From: Epithemia pelagica
Lineage: Eukaryota; Bacillariophyta; Bacillariophyceae; Surirellales; Surirellaceae
Direction of reading: 5' to 3'
Length of the DNA stretch: 64,000 nucleotides
NCBI GenBank assembly: GCA_946965045.2
Contig: OX337229.1
Coordinates: 3,782,001-3,846,000 of the forward strand
Below are positions 51,830-62,263 of the stretch, piece by piece. A program made the translations under genes and the position numbers. Position 1 is the first letter of the stretch. Every line of letters starts with the position of its first letter. Below the pieces are notes generated by a model. The model did not search any database, was not told the origin of the DNA, and was given only the letters and a program-made list of their open reading frames with translations.

Positions 51830-53915
51830 GAACACTATTGACCCATATAGGCTATCCCCAAGCATAGGATGCCAACGAGCTTCCACACCATTGCGTCGAT
51901 TTTTCGACGTGGCACGGACCACATGAGATTAGCCTACTCATTCGTCGAAGTCAGCTCCATGAATACGGCCGCTCCAGACGTCCTACTTAGTAGTCTTTTA
52001 TGTTAGGCTCTACTTTAGCGATCTGAGGTATCAGATTGATCATCGGTGATATGGCCATTGAGAAAAGGCCATCCATCGATGGACGCTTCTTTTCGACGCA
52101 TCACACACAACACGAGTTTTCGACCAAAGGATGACGAGACCCGGCTCCATGGATATGGCCGCTCCAGACGTCCTACTTAGTAGTCTTTTATGTTAGGCTC
52201 TACTTTAGCAATCTGAGGTATCAGATCGATCATCGGTGATATGGCCATTGAGAAAAGGCCATCCATCGATGGACGCTTCTTTTCGACGCATCACACACAA
52301 CACGAGTTTTCGACCAAAGGATGACGAGACCCGGCTCCATGGATATGGCCGCTCCAGACGTCCTACTTAGTAGTCTTTTATGTTAGGCTCTACTTTAGCG
52401 CATCGATGGACGCTTCTTTTCGACGCATCACACACAACAGGAGTTTTCGACCAAAGGATGACGAGACCCGGCTCCATGGATATGGCCGCTCCAGACGTCC
52501 TACTTAGTAGTCTTTTATGTTAGGCTCTACTTTAGCGATCTGAGGTATCAGATCGATCATCGGTGATATGGCCATTGAGAAAAGGCCATCCATCGATGGA
52601 CGCTTCTTTTCGAAGCATCACACACAACACGAGTTTTTGACCAAAGGATGACGAGACCCGGCTCCATGGATATGGCCGCTCCAGACGTCCTACTTCTTTG
52701 ACCGTTACTATAGAGACTAAGTTAGGTTGTACAAGTTTCAGATCTGGCGTAGGGGCCATGGTCCTCATGGTCGAGGCGATCATCCATGGACGATTATTCG
52801 TCGTGCCACGGAGCACAAGGATTTTGGACCAATGGACGATGCCATGCCAATATTCGAGAATGGTCCCTCTGGACGTCCTACTTTTTTGCCCGTTACTATA
52901 GAGACTAAGTTAGGTTATACAAGTCTCAGATCCGGCGTAGGGGCCATGGTCCTCATGATCGAGGCGATCATCCATGGACAATTATTCGTCGTGCCACGGA
53001 GCACAAGGATTTTGGACCAATGGACGATGCCATGCCAATATTCGACAATGGTCCCTCTGGACGTCCTACTTTTTTGCCCGTTAGTATTGAGACTACATTA
53101 GGTTATACAAGTTTCAGAGCCGGCGTAGGGGCCATGGTTGTCAAGCTCGAAGCGATCGTTGTTGGACAATTTCTCGTCGTGCCACGCACCACAAGGTTTT
53201 TGGACCAAAAGACGACGCAACGCTGCTCGTTCAAAATGAGCTCTCGGCTCGTTGTACTTCATGGCCATTTAGTGTAGACACTAAAGTAGCTTACCGAAGT
53301 CTCAGATCTGGCGTAGGGGTCATGGTGGTCGAGCGCGATGCGTTCGTTGTTGGACAATTTCTCGTCGTGGCACAGACCACATGAGATTTCGACCAAAAGA
53401 CGACGCAACGCGGCTTGTTCAATATGAGCTCTCGGCTCATCCTACTTAGTGGACACTTGGTTTAGCTCCTACAGTAGCTTACCGAAGTCTCAGATCTGGT
53501 GTAGGGGTCATGGTGGTCGAGCGCGATGCGATCGTTGCTGGACAATTTCCCATCGTGGCATAGACCACATGAGATTTCGACCAAAAGACGACGCAACGCG
53601 GCTCGTTCAATATAAGCTCTCTGCACGTCCTACCCAATGGACACTTAGTTTAGCTCCTACAGTAGCTTACCGAAGTTTTAGATCTGGCGTAGGTGCCATG
53701 GTTGTCGAGCGCGATGCGATCGTCGATGGGCAACTTCTCGTCGTGGCACAGACCACATGAGATTTTGACCAAACGACGACGCAACGCGGCTCATTCAATA
53801 TATGCTCTCTGCACGTCCTACCCGATGGACACTTAGTTTAGCTCCTACAGTAGCTTACCCAAGCTTTAGATCTGGCGTAGGTGCCATGGTTGTTGAGATT
53901 GAATCGATCTTAAAG
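51830..53915. repeat. Tandem array of ~188-190 bp units (left inverted-repeat arm)
   Basis: About eleven units. Type-1 units, with GCTCCAGACGTCCTACTTAG at 51971, 52161, 52351, 52488 and (variant ending) 52678, have a 190-bp period; the 52351-52488 unit lacks ~53 bp. From 52690 onward type-2 units take over (188-bp period), carrying TATAGAGACTAAGTTAGG and GGGGCCATGGTCCTCATG. From about 53080 more diverged type-2 units follow, up to 53915. Short frames within the array recur with the repeat period and are not genes. The same units in mirrored order occur at 63325-64000. Confidence 0.92.
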
Positions 53916-53988
53916 CAGAAACTTTTTTAACTAATGAAGCAAGTGTCTTGCCTTGTTTCTAACGTCAGCACTATATGTAGTTACTCAA

Positions 53989-54591
53989 CTATTCATCTTC
54001 AGAACTATCGCACAGGTCAACGAAGAACATAATCTTGGGCTTCTTGCGCTTGCGATGAGTCGGTGCCTTTTCCTTCGTGGTGGCTCGGCGTGGGATCGGC
54101 ACAAACAAAGAAGAGGCACGACTGTAGCGAGGTTTCCGATCGACCTTGGTGATGGTACAGGGAGGATCTTGTTGGCGGCAGCGTTTGGTTGGTCGTGGCT
54201 TGAATGGTTGAAACGGACTCGTTGCATCGTTGTGATGCAATTCGTCGTGTGGCTTGGGGGAGGCCGCAATCAAGTGACGATGCGGTGCGGCAGGAGCTGG
54301 ATCTTGGTGGGCTTCTTCTTCTTCTTCTTCTTCTTCTTCTTCTTCTTCTTCTTCTTCTTCTTCTTCTTCTTCTTCTTCTTCTTGTTCTTCTTCTTCATAA
54401 TCTTCTTCATAATCATCATCATCATCTTCTTCTTCTTCTTCATAATCATCATCTTCATCATCTTCATCTTCTTCTTCTGCTTGGGCTTGTCGTCGTTCGT
54501 TGTGGTTGCTCCGCATGGCGTCCATTTCCAACAAGACTCGTCCTACGAGTTCGGCAATGATGGCCGCATCAGACGGCGATGGCGACGACAT
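53989..54591 (-). CDS. Extremely acidic protein with SUMO-interaction-like C-terminus
   Basis: Single exon, 200 aa from ATG 54591. The N-terminal 30 residues look helical (SDAAIIAELVGRVLLEMDAM). They are followed by an Asp/Glu/Tyr tract and a pure Glu run of about 23 residues encoded by a (GAA)n microsatellite (54312-54381 on the plus strand as CTT repeats). The C-terminal half is basic, with PRRATTKEKAPTHRKRKKPK as a likely nuclear localisation signal. It ends IMFFVDLCDSSEDE, a hydrophobic core flanked by acidic/serine residues that matches SUMO-interacting motifs. No enzyme domain is seen. It is the left-most gene inside the inverted-repeat-bounded block. Confidence 0.55.
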   Translation of the reverse strand: MSSPSPSDAAIIAELVGRVLLEMDAMRSNHNERRQAQAEEEDEDDEDDDYEEEEEDDDDDYEEDYEEEEQEEEEEEEEEEEEEEEEEEEEEEEAHQDPAPAAPHRHLIAASPKPHDELHHNDATSPFQPFKPRPTKRCRQQDPPCTITKVDRKPRYSRASSLFVPIPRRATTKEKAPTHRKRKKPKIMFFVDLCDSSEDE

Positions 54592-55098
54592 GCTTTTACT
54601 GCAAGTGATGGCAGGACTGAGGACCGACGAATCGAATCCCGCCCCGTACCAGTCAATGAAAGTGTTGGGAGGGAGAAGATCTTTTGTTTTGTGGCTGCTT
54701 TTTCGGAATTTTGTGGGAAGGCGATGCCACCAAGTAACCTATGACTCCCAAGCGTCAACTCTTCGAACACTATTCTATATAGATCAATAGTGTATAATTC
54801 ACTCCTTCTCTCCATAAATTTTCGAGCGCTAGAGTGCTTACTTGAGGGTGTCGTATCTTTCGGTCGCTCATCAGCATGATAGCCAGGCATAGCATGGGTA
54901 GTCGGAGGAGAGTTGGAGGGAATATGTCACACGTCCCCCACATTTCCCCCAATCCACAGATGAATTTTATTGCAAGTCAACTGATCGAGATCGCAGACAC
55001 AAGTGACAAGAGACGAGAGAGACAAGAAACCATGTCCGAGAGCTCATTCAACACAACAATGAACTAAAGTATTACATGCAGCTATAAACTAATAAGTC
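54592..55098. other. Intergenic, no gene recognised
   Basis: About 500 bp between two minus-strand genes. Plus-strand frames here are extensions of the antisense of the acidic gene. Expected to hold the acidic gene's promoter and the 3' UTR of the SET-2OG gene. Confidence 0.35.
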
Positions 55099-57678
55099 TC
55101 AATTGTTCAAATCGAGTCCACCGAGCACTTTCGTTGGTGAGGAGTAAGGGATGTTGTGACCGTGCTTGTAGAATTTTGCGAGACGATCATTCATCTCATA
55201 TTCGGTCGGTAATTCATAGTTGTTTCTGGGTGGGTATGTATGGACAGTCTCATCGCGTCCTTGGTACACGTAGAAATGGGCACGTGGATCACCTTGGGTA
55301 CCATTCACGAAGCCTCCAGCGTGAACGGTATCGCCTCGCGTAAGCAGCATCGTTCCATAAGGGATCTCAACCACCTCACCCAGCTGATGGAGTTTGGCAG
55401 TGTGGTTGTTACGATGCTGCCATATTTCCACGGCCATGCCGGCTTCCGTCAGGGGCATGAAGACAACAAACGGGACACGTTCTTTGAACGGTGCCTTTTT
55501 CTTTCCCACTCCCAGAGTTGTCACTCCTTACGATCTCGGGCTCTCACCGGGCAAAAGGTCATTGGAACTCGGCGTGACAACTTCCCACATGAAGTCCAGG
55601 TGCGGCTCTTGGACTTTTGGCTCTTCGGTCTTGATATAGGACAGGTGAATCTGGATTCCGTCCGCAAACGAGACGTCTGCTGCGTAGCCCATCTCCACAA
55701 GGGCTTGAGCGAGAACTGTCTTGAAATTCTTCGTCATTGCAGCTAGCTCGTCCTTAGAGTAGGCGCTAAAGTCATGGCTCATCACAAAACCTTCATTTTC
55801 CTGCATGCGCATTTGAATTTGCTTCGAGAAGTTTTGAACCCCTCGCATCCTCTTCGTGATCTTGTCCTTTCCGTGCCTGTCCGTTCCGAGACACCACGGT
55901 AGACGCAACGTATCAAGCAGCTCCTTCGCAACCACCACAAAACGTCCTCGGCGGTCACCCTCGAGATCGACCAACAAATGGGCATGCTTCCGGTGCAGTT
56001 CCTTCACTTGCTGCTCTGTAGTCGCTTGTTTGACGACGGAATCTTCAATGCGCTCGAGTGACGGAGCTGCCGATCCTCCCGGACTGGAGAGATGATGGAG
56101 TACCGGGTGATGGGAAGGATGAATGGGCTGTGGTGGTACCTGCCCATATTCTCCATAAGGTGGCTGCCCGTAGGCCGGCGAGTAATGAGGCTGACTTTGC
56201 CCTGGGTAGTGCACCGACGCGAATGCGGACTGCTGATAGTGGGGAGGAGATTGGTACAGAGGAGGTTGGCGTGGAGGATGATAGTACGGTGGAGGCTGCT
56301 GTGGATGTTGGTACGGAGGAGATTGGCCGTAGGTTTGATGGTCGTGAGCAGGGACAAGACCACGGGCTGGAGGAGGGGAACCAAGAGGAACAGGGGCAGT
56401 CAAAGTGGCAGCAATGGCAGGAGTAGTGACCTGAGGAATCGGAAAAACAACAGGAGCATCATCCACCGGACCATGTTCAGAGAGCTGCACTGGAGAATCC
56501 GCCTCACCAGAACGACGTGTATTTGGCTTCTTCTTGTTCTTCTTCTTTCCCGGCAAATCTTCGCTCTCTTCCCCACCAGTGGATCTACCACGCTTCTTTC
56601 CTGCGCCCTCGCGAGGGATGTAGGATGAAGCTTGCATTGCATTCTCCTGGGTGATGTTGTAGAACAAGAAACACTCTTTGCCCTCGTCGATGTCCCTGAT
56701 TGCGCGGACGAGAAGATTTTTTTCCACTTTAATGTTGTACATTTCATCTGCTTCGTTGGGGACTTCACCCTTGTCGTAGAGGTTGTAGTAGGGATCGTTG
56801 CTCAGATGGAATCCCATGAAAAAATAGTTCTCGTTGTCAGGTTGAACAGTGTGTGGTTCATCGTCGGCTCCAAATTGAAGCGAGTACTTGCTCCGCGGGA
56901 CAAGTTTTGTTGTTACATCCTGTCCTGCATAGACACCTATCACCTCTCCTTCTTTGTATTCCTGCGCTGCAAAAATACCAAATCCACCGTCTTTTCCGTC
57001 TTTGACTTTGACCTTCGACTTCTTCACAACAAAGAGAGGTGTTTTTCCCAGCATAATGTTGAACTCCGGGTCATGGTCGAGCGTGAAACTGACATTCGGG
57101 AATACGTTCATTTTTTTCCCTCGGTGTTGCTTCAACGGAATCCCAATTCCCACAGATCTCGGTGCATTTGTTCCGAGTTCGACACCGTACTCATCGACCT
57201 CCTTCTTGATACCTGTCCCTGATTTCCGAATGGGAGCAGCTTTCACCGAAAATGTTACGCTAATCTTCTGCGAGACGAACTCTCCGTATGCGTTGAGAAG
57301 CACATCACTTTCGTGGATTGTAGAGGCCAGATGTGTGAGTCCTTGGATGAAATTGGTACGCGGATCTCGCGTAGAGCTCTTAATGCGCTTCACTGCTGCG
57401 ACGGCGGTCCTGTAGGCCTCTTTACGTCGGTCAACGAGGCGCTGACTCATCGCCCGGTGCGTGACGCTGTAGGCTTTGTCACTATCATCCTTCAGATTGC
57501 CTCGACGACTCTCCGCAATCCTATTTTCGGTCACCATAGCAAGATCTGCGTCCGAAAGAAACCGATGATGACCCGCTGTTGGTGTCGCTTCCTTCGTTGT
57601 TGTCATCTCCTCTTCGGGCGCTTCGTCTGCTGTTGCTGTTGTTGCTGCTGTTGCTGCTGTTGCTGTTGTTGCTGCTGT

Positions 57679-57726
<48 letters not shown>

Positions 57727-57792
57727 TGGCGGTGCGGCTGCCTGTGAGACAGTGTCTACAGCATCCAAAAGAGTATCAAACCTCGTTGGCAT
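55099..57792 (-). CDS. SET-domain / 2-oxoglutarate-Fe(II) oxygenase-like fusion protein
   Basis: Two exons, 57792..55548 and 55508..55099, about 884 aa. The proposed 39-bp intron (GTGAGA..GGGAG, phase 1) is very short; a frameshift is the alternative. Order: Ala/Thr low complexity from a CTG-type triplet repeat (residues ~17-60); a helical region; a SET methyltransferase domain at ~260-400 (DGGFGIFAAQEYKEGEVIGV, then LVRAIRDIDEGKECFLFYNI); a Pro/Tyr/His/Gln-rich linker (~470-610); and a C-terminal double-stranded beta-helix oxygenase-like region (~650-880). The oxygenase shows HxD in EPHLDFMWEVV, a distal His in TRGDTVHAGGF and Arg in GDPRAHFYVYQ, the Fe(II)/2OG ligand pattern. Substrates are unknown. 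The fusion combines a protein-lysine methyltransferase fold with an oxidative demethylase/hydroxylase fold. Confidence 0.72.
57610..57735. repeat. CTG/TTG triplet microsatellite inside the SET-2OG gene
   Basis: An imperfect run of TGC/TGT triplets on the plus strand (complement of GCA/ACA, Ala/Thr codons) encodes the low-complexity N-terminus. All other frames of this run are artefacts. Confidence 0.9.
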
Positions 57793-58190
57793 CGTTTATC
57801 GTTTTATTCTCGTGTTCAACAAAAGGTTTCCTTCGTCGGTCGAACACTTGAAACGCGACGAAACACCACGATCCACAGTTGACTTGAACTAAAATTGAGT
57901 AACGCTTTTGAGAATCCAAACTTACTTATGCCCTGTGCGCATGGCAAAGCCACATTTTTGGTGCGTTGACTGCTGCGACTGCATTAGGCACATTTTTCGG
58001 TATGTTGACTGATGCGACTGCGTCACAAACTGAGAGGTTTTCCCTCCAACATTGATCCACAGTTCATTTAACAACCATGTTTCCAAATCGGAAATTTGCT
58101 TTCGACCCACGATGGAAATTGTCTTCCTTTACCTTTTACATTGCTCAGAATAGAGACGCGAGACAAAGCGGTAGAGAAAGATAATCAAAG
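57793..58190. promoter_or_regulatory. Divergent promoter region SET-2OG / piggyBac-like gene with direct repeat
   Basis: About 400 bp between divergent starts. Contains a 38-bp-period direct repeat, CACATTTTTGGTGCGTTGAC at 57951 and CACATTTTTCGGTATGTTGA at 57989, both continuing to GCGACTGC. This could be a regulatory or transposase-binding site. Confidence 0.5.
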
Positions 58191-58783
58191 ATGCCCACGA
58201 CGCAGAAGGCGAAAGATCAGAAAGCACCTTTAGGAGTTGGAACGAAATGCTACATACGACAAGGAGACAAGGGCATGTATTATTATTGAGGCCCTTGATT
58301 TGCAAAAGTGGCGTGTTGCTGTAGTAGACAGGCAAGGCAATCCTACTGACCAGATAGAAGAAGCCACGTCCAAGAGACTACGGAAAATAAAGAAAGATGA
58401 GCGCTTTCCTGGGGAACCCGTACCGGACCCAGATGAAACAGCCGTAAGCACAACCGCAGCCGCAACCGAGACCGTGGCCGTAACCGCAACCGCAACCGCA
58501 GCCGCAGCCGCAGCCGCAACAACAACCACAACCACAACCGCAGCCGCAGCCGCAGCCGCAACCGAGACCGCAACTGCAACCGCAACCGCAGCCGCAGCCG
58601 CAACAACAACCACAACCACAACCGCAGCCGCAGCCGCAACCGAGACCGCAACTGCAACCGCAACCGCAGCCGCAGCCGCAACAAGAACAACAACCACAAC
58701 CGCAACTGCAACTGCAACCGAGACCGTGGCCGCAACTGCAACGGAGACCGTGGCCGTAACCGCAACCGCAACCGAGGCCGCGG

Positions 58784-58815
<32 letters not shown>

Positions 58816-61589
58816 GGAGCTGAGCCACCCGTCACGGAAGCGAGTACAATTCACCCACCGATTTTGACAGATGTGGACCAAGACGAAGACGATCCGAACA
58901 TCATAGCGCAAGCTGCGGAAGCGGAGAATGTAGACCACGGGCCCCCAACCAATGAAGGCAATGCAAATGATGAAGAGGAAGGTGGTGCTGCTGTTATTGC
59001 CGAGGCAGCGGCCGCTGCCGCCGCCGATGAGGATGACTCGTCGGTTGCAGCAGCGGATAATGAAGCCGCTGAAGATCCAACGGAGCTTGATGCAGATCTT
59101 GAGAATGAGGGGGCTGAGCAAGCCAATGCAATGGCTCTCGGGGCCCTTGTTGAACAAGACGACGACATTCACCGTCAGAGATTCGCGGCCTATAGGGCTC
59201 GAAAACAGCATCTCATTACGTCCAACTGGAAAGTGACCATGAAACCTCCAAAGAAGAAAGGGATTGAGGTCGGGGATAGAGTTTCCGAGAGGGGTGCGAA
59301 TCCTCAATACGGGATAGTCATCAGCGGAAGAAAGGTTCCAAATGCTTCTCAAGGAAACCTGTGGACGGTGCATTTTGATGGAGATGAGGAAGCGACCATA
59401 GATATCAAGCATACCCAACTCCGAAAGCCCGACGACAACCGAACTTTCGTATGGAAGATTGTACGGGATTCGTCTCCCGATGAGTCAGTCACCGAATACC
59501 AAGAGGCTGTTGGAATTGTAGGCTTCGACTTTTTGGGGAAAATGGCTCCGTACGAAATTAGCGCAGATAATATTGAGTACAAGTACCCCTTTCTTGACTT
59601 GTTGCTTCATTTCTGGCCTGGTAAGTCAGCACTCTTTTTCTTGAATGCCCTTTAGTCCATGTCTCATTTTTCTATCGATTTGCTCATCCATTTCAGGAAA
59701 TTGGCGTGATCAGCTAAAAAACCTTAATTTATTCTTAGAGCGAACAAACCCTTCTCGCCATAAAAAGAAGAAGATTCGACCCGTGACAGAGAAAGAATGG
59801 TGGGTTGTATGGGGAGTGATCCTCTCTGCCAATCCCCTCAAAAAGGGAGGAAAGGCTCTTTTCCAGAAGCCTGAACAACGACGGCTGTCGTCCACAGTGA
59901 ATCTCGGCACAAAAGGCGAAAACTTTATTGCTGAGAGTCGGTTCATGGATATCAAAGAGCATCTCAGGCATGCCTTTGCGGGACGGGACTCCACTGACCC
60001 CTGGAATGAAATCCGTCCATTGATTGACGGCTTTAATCAGAATTGCCGAGGCGTAGTTGCAGCATCCGCGACACAAGTGCTTGATGAATGCATGAGTGCA
60101 TTTCAACCACGGACAACCAAGTCATCATTGTTGCCACATCTGTCTTATGTGGCACGGAAGCCCAAACCTCTTGGAACTGAATTCAAGGTGAGTAAATGGA
60201 GAAGAGGATATTTCCAGAAGCTTTGTTACTCACTGTGTGATATTCCCTTGACAGGTGACTGCAGACACTGCGACTGGGTGTCTGACCTTTCTTGAAATCC
60301 AAGAAGGCAGACTCCCGATGCGTGCGAAGAAGTATGTTGATGGTTTGGGAGTAACTGGAGCGACAACTCTGCGACTGATTGAGGGCTCGCAATACTCAGG
60401 GCAGCAATTAAATGGTCGCTATGAATCCCAACTCGATTCCAAGCGATGCCTCTATATCGGAGACTCTTGGTTTGGAAGTGTCAAGATGGCCGAGAACCTC
60501 AAGTGTACGTGGCACGAGCAGACGGAGGACGACGATGATGATGGTCTCGTGTATTACGTGGATAAGGAGAAAGGGGTCAACCCAGACGCCCACGAAGTGA
60601 TTGGTGCCGTCAAGACCGCCCACTCTTGGTTCCCCAAGGACGAACTTGAGAAGGAGATGAAGGACTTCCCATCCGGCGCCTATCTCGTCATGGAGTGCAC
60701 GGCACCTGAGACGGGAGTAAAGCTTGTTGGAATCGGATACAAGTACAACTCACGGAAGGTCCTCCTCTTTGTTATGACTAAAAATGCGGGGAAAACGACC
60801 CCGGGATCTCCGTACATTGCTCGATTTACCGATGAGTTCGGCAATGTCAAAAGCCGGAGAGTCGAACGGCCTGACTGTATTTCCCAGTACTTCAAGTGTG
60901 CGAATAAAATTGACCGTCACAATCATCTGCGTCAGGGCATCCTCCGTCTCGAGCAGTACTGGAGAACAGTTGATCCATGGTTTCGCATTGCGACAACGGT
61001 GTTCGGAATGACAGTGTCTGATTGTTACCTTGGCATGCGTTTTCATCTGCAAGCGGAACCATTCTCGAGCTTTACGATCGAAGACTTCGCGGATATGCTC
61101 GCAAACGACCTTTTGAGAAACAACTTTTCCGATGATCGCAGCAATCGAAAGGCGGGCATGTTACCAAACATCCCAGTGACACGTCGTCCGCCGCTTTCGG
61201 TACACACTGTTGGGCCCTCAGCTTCTGTGCCATCGAGCGTGCACAATGTGGGGGGGGGGGGGGGGGGGGGGAATGCATCTCCTAACTCCATGGTGTCTGA
61301 TCTGACCAATGATTCACTGGTTTGTCATGAGGTTGTGGAACAGGCAGAAAAGTCTTTATCTGACCAGCGGCCCGTGAAGCGCAAATGTGTTATTTGTAAA
61401 AATGACACGAGATCAATGTGCGGGCATCCAACATGCTGCAATATAATCAAGATGTTTCGTGGGGAAGCCAAAGTTGGAGTTCCTTTGTGTAAGCCCTCCA
61501 TGGGTATTCGTCGCGGGCAAGTGCGGACTTGCCTTGAAGAGCACATGTGCCGTGTTATTGCGGCAAGCCAAAAGGAAAACCACAACTGA
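58191..61589 (+). CDS. piggyBac-superfamily transposase-like protein (PGBD) with Tudor-like N-terminus; probable frameshift
   Basis: Exons 58191..59620, 59697..60187 and 60255..61589 (introns 76 and 67 bp, GTAAGT and GTGAGT). ATG 58191 gives MPTTQKAKDQKAPLGVGTKC, but that frame stops at 58287. The frame that continues (EALDLQKWRVAVVDRQGNPT) has no ATG there, so a one-base slip in the TAT repeat at 58278-58288 is likely. Two SH3/Tudor-like segments flank a huge Ala/Thr tract; the second is VGDRVSERGANPQYGIVISG...LWTVHFDGDEEATIDI. The DDE_Tnp_1_7 core follows: WWVVWGVILSANPLKKGGKA, SRFMDIKEHLRH, first Asp in VLDECMSAF, KPKPLGTEFKVTADTATG, second Asp in LYIGDSWFGSVKMAENL, third in CANKIDRHNHLRQGIL. 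The C-terminus has a Cys cluster (CVICKNDTRSMCGHPTCC). Active transposase, domesticated gene or decaying copy cannot be decided here. Confidence 0.8.
58440..58815. repeat. Ala/Thr-coding minisatellite (ACCGCAGCCGCA units)
   Basis: Tandem GCC/GCA/ACC/ACA triplets arranged in higher-order blocks of about 60-120 bp; the ACAACAACCACAACCACAACCG block recurs. They encode roughly 120 residues of Ala and Thr in the piggyBac-like protein. The other five frames also stay open and are artefacts. Confidence 0.9.
61250..61271 (+). repeat. 22-base G homopolymer within the transposase-like coding exon
   Basis: An uninterrupted run of 22 Gs encodes seven glycines just after SSVHNV and before NASPNSM. The frame is intact on both sides at this length; any change not divisible by three would truncate the Cys-rich C-terminus. 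Confidence 0.95.
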
Positions 61590-61720
61590 TTTGTCCCGAA
61601 CATGAGAACCAGGTCGACTCTACATTGTTTAATGTCTTTGCATATTAATAAATTATGATTAGGAGCTTAGTAACATCGAAATCTTAGTACTCAAGTGTAA
61701 TATGCTATGGGATCCTACGA

Positions 61721-62263
61721 CTAATAGGTTCGAACGCTCTCCTGATGGGGCCACGTCTCTGTCGCTTTATCAAAAAGTGACATGAACGTAGCCATCCCAA
61801 CAACACTCATCCGCACAGTAATGACCATGGGCCCCATGGCCATCTTGGTATCCAAAGAATGAGCCGGCTCAATCGTGAGCTCTCCTTTGACAAGGGAACC
61901 ACTCTTGGAACGGAACTTCTTGGAGCGTATTTTCTTGTAGATCGATCCGACTGGGATGACGACATCAGGCATCAAATCATCCATCTTCTCCCGACCAAAT
62001 GCGCTAATTGATAGCATCCCACCGTTGCTCCCGTACTTGGAGCGCTGTAAAAGAACGACACCTCGATCCACCACAAGCGTCCCCTTTCCACCTTTCCCAT
62101 CACGAGCACGAGCGGCGTCTTGGACGTACACATTCACGCCCGCTTTGCCATAGATCGTTGCTCGGCTACCATGGAGCTGAATCTCGCTCCCGTCATCTTG
62201 CATCACGTTGAACCCATTTGCAAGGAGAAGTCTATTGCGCGATTCGTGCTCGTATTCCGACAT
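61721..62263 (-). CDS. Hypothetical protein, beta-rich
   Basis: Single exon, 180 aa from ATG 62263 (MSEYEHESRNRLLLANGFNV). The frame is open upstream to a GTG at 62461, but without an ATG and with unlike composition. Predicted by eye to be beta-strand-rich: DGSEIQLHGSRATIYGKAGV, TLVVDRGVVLLQRSKYG, SGSLVKGELTIEPAH. It ends MGPMVITVRMSVVGMATFMSL and a polar tail. No family is recognised and no signal or membrane segment is certain. Its clean frame and ATG context support a real gene. It lies just downstream of, and convergent with, the piggyBac-like gene, within the inverted-repeat-bounded block. Confidence 0.55.
   Translation of the reverse strand: MSEYEHESRNRLLLANGFNVMQDDGSEIQLHGSRATIYGKAGVNVYVQDAARARDGKGGKGTLVVDRGVVLLQRSKYGSNGGMLSISAFGREKMDDLMPDVVIPVGSIYKKIRSKKFRSKSGSLVKGELTIEPAHSLDTKMAMGPMVITVRMSVVGMATFMSLFDKATETWPHQESVRTY

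Noticed and set aside
52698-53760. Tandem short frames such as those repeating LMIEAIIHG and LDQWTMPCQYS
   Set aside because: They recur with the 188-bp period of the satellite array and end at unit boundaries, so they are repeat artefacts.
57313-57851. Plus-strand poly-Cys and poly-Leu frames
   Set aside because: Antisense of the CTG-type triplet repeat in the SET-2OG gene.
58230-59418. Long minus-strand Val/Ala-, Leu/Arg- and Gly/Cys-rich frames
   Set aside because: Antisense shadows of the Ala/Thr minisatellite in the piggyBac-like gene; their composition follows the repeat only.
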